Source: Jacaranda mimosifolia (lineage: Eukaryota; Streptophyta; Magnoliopsida; Lamiales; Bignoniaceae). From it: a stretch of DNA of 64,000 bases. A program made the translations under genes and the position numbers. Shown here one piece after another: positions 46,862 through 59,618 of the stretch. The notes under the pieces are model-generated. The model saw nothing but the letters and a program-made list of their open reading frames with translations, was not told where the DNA came from and made no database searches. The stretch lies in contig CM032117.1 of assembly GCA_018894105.1 (NCBI GenBank), positions 53,317,503-53,381,502 of the forward strand, given 5' to 3'. Each line of letters starts with the position of its first letter. Positions within the stretch are counted from its first letter, which is position 1.

Positions 46862-49800
46862 CTAACGCCCCCATTCGGGCCGAATCGCCATTAGCTGAGT
46901 CGCCACTAAATTTAGACTTAAATCTTAATCCATAAACAAGCAATAGGCCCAAAATATTTCAACTTAACTTATCAAAAGCAACGAAATTTTCAAACTTAAT
47001 TAACACGACAAGCACTTAAAGACGTTCCATGATTCAGCTTCTTATATCTAACATAACATGTGCAGACCTGAAGTCCTCCAAATCAATCCTGACATATCAT
47101 ATCATCTCAAAACCAAAGTTAACATTCAAGAGAGCTCAATAACATACACAAGCACCTGTTCTATTACAAAAGTATTTCTCCAGCCCAATTCAAGAGTCCA
47201 TATCCTTCACTTAAACCTGTCTGAGAAAGTCAAAGAAATACACGGGGGGAAGGGGGGTAAGTCCAAAGACTTAGTGAGGGATAAACATGAGAACAACAAT
47301 GGGGATCTATCGAGGAAGAATCAACCGAACAGATCGTCAAATAACATACAGTACAGAAACGTATCAAGAAACAAGCAATTAAAAGTCAATAAACAAGCAT
47401 TATCGGATTCAAGAGTTCAAGTGGGTAATAGCTTGGGGTTGTAACTGTCAGCTCGAAAGGCTCGGTATCGTCTTAACCAATTCTGCTCAGGAGGTATTGA
47501 GCATCTCAACCGATCACAGTTAGGGAGAGAATGCAGATAGCTCAATCAGCCCAGATAACAGCCCGACTTAAACCAGGAAGCTACACCATCCTTATTGCTC
47601 CATGAGCAGGACGCAAACAATGGGGTACAGTCAAAATAGGACAAGCCTAAATCATATGCAATCCAATAGGTCAGAACGAAACATGCATATCGGATTCTCC
47701 TTATACCAATCAAACAAGTACTTTACCATAGCGTGATAGCTCAGTATACAATAGGTTGCCTGTATGAACTATATGCCGCATTACCCATACAGATTGTATG
47801 GCGCATTGCAGATACCTAAGCAGACTGCTTAGTATACAGTGGATACCTAAGCAAACTGCTTAGCGTATCGTGGATACCCAAGCGGACTACAAGGCGTGCC
47901 CTAAGTATCCCAGCATTCCGCATAGGATTGGCACTCGGCCTAAGTACTATCTCCACACAAGTACAACAAGTATCAATCAAGCAATTAGATTTGCCAATGA
48001 GGGAATATATGAATGACTAGCAAGTACAGTCAAGCCAACATGGCCAGATAACAGGATAGAAGCAAGCAAGTATGCCGGCAAGGCATCTGATAATAGTTCA
48101 AGATGGAAACAAGTACAAGACAATAACAAATACCTATCGAGACAAAAACAAGATAAGACAGAATGAAGTTTTGGGCTCCAGAATAAACAAGAACGAACTC
48201 AACAGAGTGAAACCAAGAACTAACCCTCATGGGGGTATACGAATCAAATAACAGATCACGAGCAAGTAAACTTTTAAGCAAATTTAACCCTCACAGGGGT
48301 TTTTCCACAAGTATAGATAGAATAATTGAGGCCAAAGTGGCAGACCCTCATCTCCGTAGTCTCAAAAAACTACAATCGTTGTCAACCGCTTACTGTCCAT
48401 GGGTCTCAATTCCATGTCACCTAATCTAAAATAATATAGTTATAGTCAAAATCTACGTTCAACCCTAATATTTTCTATTATACTATCAATAGTCCAAAAT
48501 CACTAATCATCCACTTAATACAGTAATTGTAGCGTTAATCAATACTATCGATACAAATGATGCTAATTAAGCCAATTAAGCCACTATAATAAACATAATC
48601 ATAATTCACCTAAGTTCCATTAAAGAAATATAATTTTGTTCTTAATTACATACTAAATCTCATATTGTCATCCCAAATTAATAATAATAGTCCAATTATC
48701 TTAATTGACCCAATTCTCACCACTTAAGTCCCAAGTCCATAGAATTAGGATTTTCTTACTTATTAACCTTAATTAACCAAAGATGTCAAACAATTTAATA
48801 TATCCGGATCCACTAAGCACAAGTGTTCCTCTATGCATGGTCTATATGTATATACAATTCATACGTTATAATCTCATTCATGATATAATACAAGGTTTGG
48901 AAGATTAATTAGTGCAAAAGCCATAAAACTTGAAATTCTTCTTCTTCCATTTACTCAAGATTCGACTATTGAGACGCCGGAATCACAAACCAAGACCACC
49001 ACTTTGATCATCACGTCGAGGAGAAGATACTACTTCTCCACCGATGTCGTGTCGCCGCTGCCGGCCACTCTCCGCCGTATGCCAGAAATGCACAACATCA
49101 CCACCAGAATGCACCTTTTAACATCCTGAGTCCAATGCCACGACAATTTTCAATTTTTGGGGCTAATAACACCCTCAAATCGCACCCTAAAGCTGTCATC
49201 CAAACTCATACCACTGTCTCCATTCTTCTCATTTCCACCATTGCTGCCACATTTATCTTCCAAGTAAGTGTACGACTAGTTTCCTCACACCGAGAGCTTC
49301 AAGAAACACCGTCCGAAAGTGGGTTCTAGCCAACGCTCCGCCGCCCTTCATCGAGCCCGCTGCTATTGAGCTTCAACTCCAGTTTCCCGATGAACCACCG
49401 CCCGAACCACCGTGTATGTGGTGTGCGAGTGTAGCTGGGAGTGAGAGAAGAAGGTTTACGGGTTTGGTTTGAAAGAAAACCTGCTATCGGAGGAGAATCG
49501 CCGGCAAGAGGAGAGGGGGTGATGTAGTAAGAAGAAAAAGAAAATGTAGTAAAAAACAAAATTTTCATAGATATATGTCATTTTTGAGTTATTCTAATTT
49601 AGCCCTAAGAAATTATAAACTCATGCAATTGAGTCCTACCAATTATTTAAATTATGGTTGAACCTTGGTTGACTTAAAACCTTACATGCAAACCCCATAT
49701 CTCCCAAGTTAGTTCAATTAAGTTTTTTTCAAAATTATGAATTGACCGTAGTGTTTCAAATAAGATTAAATCAAGTTTTCTGAAGTTATAAATTTGGCCC

Positions 49801-49896
49801 CAAAATATTAAAAATAATTAATAACTTAAAATTCATAAAAATTGAAAAAAATAATGGTAATTTATCTCACCAAATGCAAAAATTTTAGGGGTGTTA
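46862..49896 (-). repeat. 3' LTR (copy B)
   Basis: It starts CTAACGCCCCCATTCGGG and ends GGGGTGTTA. By eye it agrees with copy C at roughly nine of ten positions over long stretches. Repeated palindromic phrases 'cctaagcagactgcttag' and 'cctaagcaaactgcttag' lie at 47814-47870. Open frames such as 47058-47444 recur in copy C only because the LTRs are duplicates. Confidence 0.85.
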
Positions 49897-49912
49897 AAAC
49901 CTCCCCCTTAAA
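49897..49912 (-). promoter_or_regulatory. Polypurine tract of the gypsy element
   Basis: On the - strand CTTTTAAGGGGGAGG directly precedes the 3' LTR, the position and composition of the primer for plus-strand synthesis. Confidence 0.7.
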
Positions 49913-50130
49913 AGAATATGGTCCCCCAGATTTCCACCTGGACACTGAAAGAGTTCGGGGTATTGTTGATGCACGAGGTCTTCCTGTTCCCATGTAGGTT
50001 CTTCTATATTGTGGTTGCTTCATAGTACCTTCACTTGGGAAATCTTCCGATTCCTAAGCTCTTCGAACTACCGATCCAAGACATGAACTAGTTGTTCTTC
50101 ATATGTTAGATTTCATAACTTATCATACAT
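49913..50130 (-). pseudogene. C-terminal end of gypsy pol
   Basis: The - strand reads EEQLVHVLDR, a stop, then FEELRNRKISQVKVLWSNH, then EEPTWEQEDLVHQQYPELF. This is the familiar tail after integrase in plant gypsy polyproteins ('E.PV.ILDR..K.LR...I..VKV.W..H..EEATWE.E'). It is joined almost directly to the gag zinc-knuckle region, which marks the deletion of the pol core. Confidence 0.7.
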
Positions 50131-50329
50131 TCCCAAGCAATTGGATACAAATTTACAAAACTTAACATACTACGTATAAACATAACCCATATGTCTATTG
50201 CTCCTTAAACTCCGTCGGGAATGTAAAGCCAAAATATGCAGTGTCGGACCTTTCTTCGACATTCAAGAACTTAAGTGGAGCCTTCAGCCATCTATTTTCC
50301 TTTCTTTGTAGGGGTTGGGCCTTTTCTAT

Positions 50330-51378
50330 TGGGGCAATTCTTCAAGAAGTGTTGATCGCTGCCACAACCTACACATCGGCTCTGCTTCCTCCAACATCAT
50401 GACTGCTCATGGCTATGTGATCCACTGAATCCACATTTCTTTCTTGGTGTCCCTGATTAGACCTTCAGTTGTTTCCTATCCAACTCACTTTCTTTACTCG
50501 CAATGATTCTAATTCAGAAACTTTTCCCCCTTGCCCTTCTTCTCATAGGTAGATACTTCAAGAAGTTATTGTTCCACTTGTAAGGCTCTCGCTAAGGCTT
50601 CCTCAAAGTTGGACTAATTGTAAGGCGCAAGGGTTTGTCGTATCTCCAATCTCAACCCCGTAACAAATCTCTCCATTTTATATTCTTTTTTTCTTGATAT
50701 CTGTGGTGCATACCAAATCAACCTATTGAATCTTGCTTCATATTGCCATACTGTCATATCTCCTTGGGTAAGACTCTTAAATTCTTGTTCATGGGCATTT
50801 CTTACTTCTCGTGGTATGAATCTAGCCATAAATTTCCATACGAAGCTATCCTAGGTATGAAGTATCTTTTTATGCTCCTATCGTTGACTTACCAAGATCC
50901 ACCATTGTCGTGCAGCTTCTTCCAACAAACAGATGGCTAATACAAGTTTGAGGTTATCAGGATAACCTAACATTTGAAAGATATCTTCGATCTCTCTGAT
51001 CCAAGCTTTGGCCTTTTGGTGATCTGATTCACCCATAAATGTTAGGGGATGAAACTCAAGAAGATGCGCTAAAGTTTCAAACTTTGGAGGCTCTTCACTT
51101 CTCTCGGGGTTATCCATTGGATTTTGTTGCTGACATATTGTATTCCTCTATTCTATAATATCTTCTCTTGCTATCAAGTGCACTTGTGGTTCTCGTGTCT
51201 TTTCTTCAACATCCATTGGACGTCTTCGCTCTGAGCTTTCCTTTTCCAGATTTTCTTGACCAGGGGAATGTGTTATGGTTAGTTTTGGTGACGTCATTTG
51301 TTGTGTTGGAAACTTCTTAATAAAAGACCGCATTAACTTGTAACAATTATATAGGAAGGTTAATCGGTTAATATCCAA
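50330..51378 (-). pseudogene. gag of the gypsy element (broken)
   Basis: Pieces on the - strand: MDNPERSEEPPKFETLAHL with FMGESDHQKAKAWIREIED and EEAARQWW (51117-50878), then MARFIPREVRNAHEQEF with LTQGDMTVWQYEARF and MERFVTGLRLEIR (50829-50614). These match the retrotransposon gag domain. A CCHC knuckle, CVGCGSDQHFLKNC, lies near 50370. Stops and frame changes separate the pieces. The stretch at 51378-51148 is an open leader without a recognised domain. Confidence 0.8.
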
Positions 51379-51772
51379 TTATTACTAGTAAGTCCATCAA
51401 TTCTACTAACTCTTCAAGCTTCCAAAACAAAAGAGGGAGAAGGATTAGATGAAATGAAATCAAACTCCTAGATACACAAGTCTAATCATCCTACGGTAAA
51501 CGATAAGATCCTATGTTCATCCTGTAGTACGTAAACTCATCTTACTAATATAAACTGATCAGATCATCTTAAATCCTTGAATCACACAGGAGCTTCCTAA
51601 TGCACAGAAATACCTAAAATTCATATTCACACTAATCTAAACAAAGTTCAGTCACAAAATCCAATAATACCCAAATGATATTCAATGCCTAAGTCATCAA
51701 TATCTTAGACTCTAGGATATCCATCAATTTCACAACAATCCTTCGCAAGTTAACCTAGGTCATCAAAACCTA

Positions 51773-51785
51773 GGTTCTGATACCA
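51773..51785 (-). promoter_or_regulatory. Primer binding site (initiator tRNA-Met type)
   Basis: TGGTATCAGAACC on -, four bases inside the 5' LTR. Plant gypsy elements typically carry TGGTATCAGAGC, complementary to the 3' end of initiator tRNA-Met; here the last positions differ by one base. Confidence 0.8.
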
Positions 51786-51789
51786 CCAG

Positions 51790-54756
51790 TAACGTCCCCA
51801 TTCGGGATTGCCCTTAGCTGAGGCGCCACTCAATTCAGATTTAAATCTTAATCTATAAACAAGTAATAGGCCCAAAATATTTCAACTTAACTTATCAAAA
51901 GTAACAGAAATTTCAAACTTAATTAACACGATAAGCACTTAAAGACGTTCCATGATTCAACTTCTTATATCTAACATAACATGTACAGACCTGAAGTCCT
52001 CCACATCAGTCATGGCATATCATATTATCTCAAATACAAAGTTAACATTCAAGAGAGCTCAATAACATATACAAGCACCCGCTCTATTACAAAAGTATTT
52101 TTCCACCCCAATTCAGGAGTCTATATCCTTCACTTAAACCTGTCTGAGAAAGTCCAAGAAATACGAGCGGGATGAGGGGTTAAGTCCAAAGACTTAGTGA
52201 GGGATAAACATGAGAACAACAATGGAGATTTATTGAGGAAGAATCAACCAAACAAATCGTCAAATAACATACAGTACAGGAATGTATCAAGAAACAGACA
52301 ATTACAAGTCAATAAAAAAGCATCAACAGATTTAAGAGTTCAAGTGGGTAATAGCATGGGGTTGAAACTGTCAGCTAGAAAGGCTAGATATCGTTTCAAC
52401 CGATTCTACTCGGGAGGTATAAAGCATCTCAATCAATCATAGTTTTGGGAGAAAATACAGACGGCTCGATCAGCCCGACTTAAACCAGGAAGCTACACCA
52501 TCCTTATTGCTCCATGAGCAGGACGCAAACAATTGGGTATAGTCAAAACAGAGCAAACCCAATTCATATGTAGTCCAACAAGTCAAGACAAAACATGCAT
52601 ATCGGATTCTCCTTATACTAATCAAACAAGTACTTTACCATAGCGTGACAGCTCGGTATACAATAGGTTGCCCATACGAACTATATGCCGCATTGCCTAT
52701 ACGGACTGTATATCTCATTGCGGATACCTAAGCGGACTGCTTAGCATATTGTGGACACCCAAGCAAACTGCAGTGCGTGCCCTAAGTATCCTAGCATTCC
52801 GCATAGGATTAGAACTCGGCCCAAGTACTATTTCCACACAAGTACAACAAGTATCAATCAAGCAATTGGATTTGCTAACGAGCGAATATATGAACGACTA
52901 ACAAGTACAGTCTAGCCAACATGGCTAGATAACAGGATACAAACAAGTAAGTATGCTAGTAAGGCATCTAATAACAGTTCAAGATGAAAAGAAGTACAAG
53001 ACAATAACAAGTACCGATCGAGACAAGTACAAGACAAGACAAAAGGAAGTTCTGGGTGCCAAAACAAACAAGAACAAACTCAACAGAGTGAAACTAAGAA
53101 CTAACCCTCACGGGGGTATATGAATCAAATAACAGATCACGAGCAAATACACTATCAAGTACAGATCTCAATAAATACGAGCACGTACAGTTTCAAGCAA
53201 ATTTAATCCTCACATGGGTTTTTCCGCACAGATAGAATAATTGAGACCAAAGTGGCAGACCCTCACCTCCGTAGTCTCAGAAAACTACAATCGCCATCAG
53301 CTACTTACTAGTCTACGAGTCTCAATTCCACATTACCTATTCCACAAGAATATACTTATAGTTAAAATCTACATTCAACCCCAATCTTTTCTATTATACT
53401 ATCAACAGCCCAAAATCACTAATCATCCACTTAATACAGTAATTGTAGCGTTAGTCAATACTATCGACAAATGATGCTAATTAAGCCACTATAATAGACA
53501 TAATCATAATTCGCCTCGGTTCCATTAAAGAAATATAATCCAATTCTTAATTACATACTAAACCTCATAACATCATTCTAAATCAATAATAATAGCCCAA
53601 TTATCTTAATCAACCCAATTCTTACCTCTTAAGTCTCAAATCCATAAAATTAGGGTTTTCTTACTTATTTACCTTAATTAACCAAAGATGCCAGACAATT
53701 TAATAAATTCAGGTCCACTAAGCACAAGTGTTCCTCCATGCATGGTCTATATGTATATATAATTCATATGTTATAATCTCATTCATGATATAATACAAGG
53801 TTTGAAAGATTAATTAGTACAAAATCCATAAAGCTTGAAATTCCTCTTCTTCCATTTACCCCATATTCAACTATTGAGACGTCGGAATCACAAACTAAGA
53901 CCACTGCTATGATCATCACGTCGAGGAGAAGATACTGCCTTTTCGCCGCCGCCATCCATCAGATATGCACAAAATCACCACCAGAATGTGCCTTTTAACC
54001 TCCTGAGTCTAATGCCACCACAATTTTCAAGTTTCGCGGCCTATAACACCCTCAAATCGCACCTCGAAGCCACCACCCAAACTCACGCCACTGTCTCCGT
54101 TCTTCCCATTTCCATTGTTGCTGTCGCATCTATCTTCCAGGTAAGGGTACAACTAGCTTCCTCACGCCGAGAGCTTCAAGAAACGCCGCCCAGAAGTGAG
54201 TTTTGGCCACCGCTCCGCCGTCGCCCATCAAACCCGCCATTGCCAAGCTTCAACTCCAGTTTCCCGGTGAACTGCTACCGAACCACCATGCATGTGGTTT
54301 GCGAGTGTAGCTGGGAGTGAGAGGAGAAGATTTATGGGTTTGGCTTGAAAGAAAACCTGCTGCCGGAGGAGAATCACCGGCGAGAGGAGGGGGGGTGATG
54401 TGGTAAGAAGAAAACGAAATTTTCATATATATATATGCCATTTTTGAGTTATTCTAATTTGGCAAATTATAAACTCATGCAATTAAGTCCTACAAATTAT
54501 TTAAATTGTGGCTGAACCTTGGTTGACTCAAAACCTTACATGCAAACCCCAAATCTCCTAAGTTAGTTCAATTAAGTTTTTTTCAAAATTACAAATTGAC
54601 TCCGATTGTTTCAAATAAGATTAAATCAAGTTTTCTGAAATTATAAATTTGACCCCAAAATATTAAAAATAATTAATAACTTAAAATTCATAAAAATTGA
54701 AAAAAAAAATAATGGTAATTAATCTCACCAAATGCAAAATTTTTAGGGGTGTTACA
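51790..54756 (-). repeat. 5' LTR (copy C)
   Basis: It starts TAACGTCCCCATTCGGG and ends GGGGTGTTACA. It is colinear with copy B throughout ('gtcctccacatcag', 'acttagtgagggataaacatg', 'ctacaccatccttattgctcc', 'gcattccgcataggatt', 'cgtcgaggagaagatactgcc'). Differences are mostly transitions and small indels. Confidence 0.85.
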
Positions 54757-54762
54757 AATTAT

Positions 54763-54960
54763 GTTTTAGTTGATACTATTGATAATTAGTGACACATGTA
54801 TGATGACAACCTAATGACATTCAAAATTCCATTAAAAACCATTGTGACAAAATAAATTTTGATTATTATTAGGTTGTCGCTAAACATGTGCCTCTAAAAG
54901 TCAATAATGACAATTTAAAACGCTAATTTTTGTACTATTATATTTTACTATATGAAAAAA
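54763..54960. mobile_element. Right part of the split 'gtgacaa' element
   Basis: It continues the sequence interrupted at 46861: 'gttttagttgatactattga' followed by 'taattagtgacacatg', parallel to 'gtttaagttatcaccactga' followed by 'taaaattagtgacaaac' at 5688. Confidence 0.55.
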
Positions 54961-55267
54961 TAAAAATTATTATAATGTATAATATGAATTATTATAGTGT
55001 ATAAAAATTGAATAATTATTTATAAAAGATAATAGGACAGAAATATGTAATATTTATACTTTTTGAATTATCTTATATAGGACTAAACTAATTAAATTCA
55101 GATGAGAAAAACTTTATTTAGACGAAGTTAAGCGCGACTCAATCAACATTTTTATAGTGTATATCAAGGACAATAAGTATGCACTCATTACATAATTAGT
55201 TTGAATTTTGCCAAATTGAATCCGCACTTGAATTTCCAAAACATTATGAAGTATGGGATTGATAAGA

Positions 55268-55290
55268 TATATATATATATATATATATGT
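55268..55290. repeat. (AT)n microsatellite
   Basis: Uninterrupted AT alternation of about 23 bases within an AT-rich stretch (54961-55520) that otherwise shows nothing recognisable. Confidence 0.8.
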
Positions 55291-55520
55291 CAAGCTATGA
55301 AAATTAAAAACTATGAATATTTATTAAATTTTAATAATAACATGAGTGCAATATGATGGAAATGCTTTCGTTCAATATATAAATCAAACATCGACAAATA
55401 CGTTCCAATGGAGAAAATATCACCTTGATCAATATACCACCATCCTACAAATTACATACCATCCATAAAAATTGTATAGTTTATATATAATAAAAAGAGA
55501 TATTTACAATCTATTAAACT

Positions 55521-55735
55521 TGTATTAGGAGAAATGCAACTACAAGCAACATCGATATTGCAAATAGAACAATATATAAAGGAATTCATTCACTCCGACA
55601 ATGGAATGTGTAGAGACAAAATTTACTAAAAACACAAACCACACAAATTTAATATTCAAAGGATACATACATTTATTTTTAAAATTATGCACAAGTTGGG
55701 AAAACATTATGAAAGGATTAATAAATTAAGGCAGT
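55521..55735 (+). pseudogene. Duplicate fragment of the RPA-like gene
   Basis: 'gaaatgcaactacaagcaac' then 'atcgatattgcaaatagaac' and 'aaggaattcattcactccga' parallel 61152-61230 ('gaaattacaactacaaacat', 'catcaacattgcagatagaac', 'gaaggaattcattatcttca'). The match continues through 'acacaaatttaatattcaaa' to 'aattatgcacaagttgggaa', matching 'aattatgtaggttaggaa'. It corresponds to the part just upstream of the third OB-fold. One segment only, no open frame. Confidence 0.65.
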
Positions 55736-56300
55736 ATGGAAAACTCTCAATCATGTCAAGAATGCCTGTATTTATTTTTCATGCCGCCAAATGAACTAAA
55801 CACATGCTAAGTTCTATGAAACCTACACCTCTCAATCCAACTCTGAGTGCTGATGTTTCGTGTTCTCTTACTCCTACTCGAACAGAGGCTGCTATGATAT
55901 TGAATCTGAAAATAAATTGGATATCATATTACCCTCTCATTAATAATTAATTGTTGCAAGATATAGAAATTCAATGCCTATTATATAAAGAATGTTGTGT
56001 TTCTGTCATTTTCTCTTTCAAATGCTTGTTGAGTTCTAGTTAAGGCTAGGGGCGATAGCATTATTAATATTTTCTTTCTTTTGCATTCTGCAGGTTTATG
56101 GCAGCTGCAAGTGCAGAAAATCAATTTCTTCATGCACATTATATTCAGGATTATTGTATATTAATTATTAGTATGTATAGGGAGAACACCAAATGTTTAA
56201 TTATTAGTACATAAATACATATATTATGTTATTAATGTAATTTGATTTATGCATCGAGCTTTAATATCAAATGAAATATGTCTAATGGATGTATTTCAAC
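55736..56300. other. Spacer
   Basis: No gene recognised. The last eight bases, ATTTCAAC, are the left target duplication of the next element. Confidence 0.4.
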
Positions 56301-57806
56301 TAGGGGTGGCAAAATGGGTTGTAAACCATGGGTCCAACCCAATCCACATGGTTTTGGGTTGAGTTGGGTTCCAAAATTTTGAAAATGGGTTGAGATGGGT
56401 TGTATTTGGTTTGGGTTCAAAATAGGTTTAAGTGAGTTAAAAATGAGTTCAAGCAATTAATTTGACAAATTAAAAAATAACTTCAAATTAATAATAACAA
56501 ATTTGTATTATTTTTATTTTCTCATTTTTGTTAAAGTCTCGTAATTTTGGATCATTAATAATATTTAAATGGAAATAATCATCTTGGACTTAGGTTAGTT
56601 GTCTTGAATTTTTCTCAAAATATAAATTTTAATATATGAATAATATATAAAATTGATCATAGGAATAAATATTGTATCTACTAATTAAAAAAAATTATAA
56701 TTTTAATTTGTTGCTTAACTAATATTGCATGTCAATAGTAAGATTGACATATAACTTATATATATTAATTCTTGAAAAATGAAAACTATACAAATTCTTT
56801 ATCGAAAATTTAATATACATTTATTGGTGTGAATTTAGGGGTGGACGTTCGAATCGGGTCGGTCGGGTTTGGGTAGTTCAGATTGAGTACCCGATTTTTT
56901 GGATAGTAATTTTAACTACTTCACACCGATATGAAATTATTGAGTACCCAACATTTTGGATATCCGACACTAAATACTACTTAAAAAAAATAGAAATTGA
57001 ACTTTGGCCTCTGTTAATCAAAGGATTAACAGAGGCCAAGGCCAAAGTTTGGCCATATATATATATATAATTTATAATCTATAATATATTTATATATATG
57101 GTGTATATATATAATAAATATTTTATATTTAATATATATAGATATACATATATATTAAATATATTTAAATATATAAAGATAACTATAAAAGATCATTATT
57201 ATGTATACTATACATAATATATATCTATTTATATACAAATTAAAGTCGGGTACCCAAACTACCCAATTGGGTAGGACTTCCTACCCAATATCCAACCTGA
57301 ATTTTATTCAGGTGTTGGGTACCCGACCCGCAATTTTTTTCAATAAGAAAAATTCGACTTGATCGGATAATATCCGATCAGGTTGGGTTGGTACCCGAAT
57401 CATCCGATCGGAACGCCCACCCTTGGGTGTGATAATGGTGTCATTTTCTTCAAAAGGATCAAATTTTTTTTACAAAATAACTACTATAATTGTAATTAAT
57501 TATGAATATAATTACATATGAAAAATTAATAAAATAAATATATAATCTAATAAATCTCCCATTATACTGTAAAATTTCATATTGAGTATAAGATATGAAA
57601 GATATATTAATATTACTATTGTTTTTGAATTAATTTTTTTGATTAAGTGAAAAAAAAAAATTCATTTGGACCCATTTTCAACCCAACACAAACCATTTTC
57701 AATCCACCTACTTAAAACTCATATTGAGCCCACCCATATTGAATCCAACACAATTGAACCCAAACCCAACCCAACCCAACCCAACCCAACCCATCTGCCA
57801 CTCCTA
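56301..57806. mobile_element. hAT element with nested second hAT
   Basis: TIRs TAGGGGTGGCAAAATGGGTTG-type (left) and TAGGAGTGGCAGATGGGTTG (right, reverse complement). Perfect 8-bp target duplication ATTTCAAC at 56293-56300 and 57807-57814. Subterminal 'gggttg' words on the left and a (CCCAA)n run at about 57752-57785 on the right. No transposase. Confidence 0.9.
56834..57425. mobile_element. Nested hAT element
   Basis: TTTAGGGGTGGACGTTCG on the left; the right end, reverse complemented, is 'caagggtgggcgttccgatc'. Flanks GGTGTGAA and GGTGTGAT agree at 7 of 8. The interior carries 'gggtacccgac' words and the same 'ggatcggataatatccgatc' type palindromes. It inserted into the element at 56301-57806. 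Confidence 0.75.
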
Positions 57807-59618
57807 ATTTCAACCTATGAGACCAAAAGCTCATAATTATCGATTTATGTATTTTGGTGGGGAGTACAATGATGTTGGCTTGTCCAAACATATTTCAATA
57901 TATGTGAAATTTTTAATGGCCAAATGAAATAATGAAATCCATTTTAAATAACTGAATTATGAAAATCCATAATCACAATAACTATTTAATGTAATGTCAA
58001 ATCATTAATACACTAATTAACTCATTTAGTCAGCATTTTTTTTTTCTTAAAAGATATAATGAACCACTACATTAAACTCATAAAAGTTCCACTAAATTAA
58101 TTATACAAATTTTCTCATCTCAATAAATATATATACATTAAATATAAATATATTGCATTTATAAAGTATGAATAGGTAGTTTATCAGCAGATATATTTTA
58201 CTAGATAAAATATTCCATTAATTATATGCCGCAATCTATATCCGACGAATATATCCACTAAATACATAATATGTAATCTAACAGTCAAAAGTTTTTATAA
58301 AAGAATTATTTATTTGAAACAATGAATTACATTTAACAAATTCATGTATAGATTATACTAATGTGTTACTTGATTCATGAATCTTGCTTTACATTTAACT
58401 AATATTTAATTCATAATGAACAATATATAAAGTCATTGATGCCATTACATAACTTAAAATTAAATTGACAATTCAAGTATATATTTTCAATATCAATTTA
58501 GAAATCATTAGTAAACAAGAAATATTATATAATTGCAATTTACTTTTTTTGTTAGATTATTGCTTGCTGGCATCGAATTCAAGTTATCTGCAACTCACAG
58601 TAGTATAAGGTAAGATTTACTTAGAATTTCAATCTTTTGAGCTTTTCTAATGTTATTAATGGTGTTCTCGTGTTAATATTGAGAAATGAGTTTGCAAAGT
58701 ATTCATGTTGAATAGCTGCAAAGAATTGCGTCAACTATTCTTTTGTTGATACAGATGTTAGGGAATGTTAGAATTCAACTTACACAATTATTCTTTTGAG
58801 AGCTTGTTCTGACGGTCTTTAAGTTGTGTGGTATTTTGTCACTACTTCTATTGTCAATTACCTTGTATCTTTTTTTTTTCTATTCATTCATCCCCTTAGT
58901 TATCATATGTGGAAATATTTCTTTTGCCATTATCAATGTAATATGCCTTTATCATTGTATGTGGAAAGATATTATTGAATCCTATATTAATGTCATTTTA
59001 GTTAAAGTCAATTCTCATTTTGGAGGTCGGATATTTATAATTTCCATGAATTCTACTGAATTATTCTTAATCATTCTTGTTGCATCTTTCATAAATTTTT
59101 TGCTAGAATCTTAGTCTGCTAGACTTGTAGAAGCCTTTTGAATATTAAATTTTCTTTCCTTAGTTAAATAGGTTAAATTGTTCTTTTTACCAAAGGATAT
59201 AACCTAATAACACCACTCTTTTCCTCCTTTTCTATCTCCATGAATATGAGATTCTATGAGTTTTGATCATCAATTTTTTTTCCTTTAATTTACTTGGTAT
59301 TGCACCTGGTTGCTTCCATTTATTTCCAGTTACATGACACCAAAGAGTAAGGTAGTTTTCCAACTTGCAAAGTGTTTCCTCTTATATTACTAATTTTGAA
59401 GAATAAATCATCAGGACTCTAAGAAAATCATTACTTTCTGTCATGCTAAAACGCGCTCATGATTTAGTTTCTATGTTATACTTCATTATGCTTATGTATG
59501 TTAGATGGCTATACCAACGTAATGTTTGCAAGAAAGATGTATCTCTCTAGGCTCTTTTATTTCTTCAAACACAGAAAAAACAATTAATTATGATGCAGAT
59601 TTCAAGGATACCCATTAA
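57807..59618. other. AT-rich spacer
   Basis: No gene is recognised. A possible exon-like scrap 'gcttgctggcatcgaattc' to 'agtataag|gtaagattt' at about 58562-58616 ends in a donor-like site, but has no family resemblance. The frame 58824-59114 is hydrophobic low-complexity. Confidence 0.35.

Larger units (their letters stand above)
46862..54756 (-). mobile_element. Ty3/gypsy element with 3-kb LTRs, gag but no pol core
   Basis: Complete in outline on the - strand: 5' LTR 51790-54756, PBS 51773-51785, gag remnants 51378-50330, pol tail about 50130-49913, PPT, 3' LTR 46862-49896. The target duplication AATTAT flanks it (46856-46861 and 54757-54762). The internal region is only 1.9 kb; protease, reverse transcriptase, RNase H and most of integrase are missing. 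It is thus a non-autonomous, internally deleted element that would need proteins from a full relative. Confidence 0.85.

Noticed and set aside
47058..47444. Open frame in LTR copy B, with a similar one at 51981-52442 in copy C
   Set aside because: Similarity is explained by the LTR duplication; frames differ in start and end, and no protein family is recognised.
49135..49568. Paired open frames near the LTR B GC-rich segment (and 53988-54441 in copy C)
   Set aside because: Recurrent because the LTRs are duplicates; no start context or domain.
58824..59114. Hydrophobic open frame of 96 codons
   Set aside because: T-rich low-complexity DNA gives apparent membrane segments; no family resemblance.
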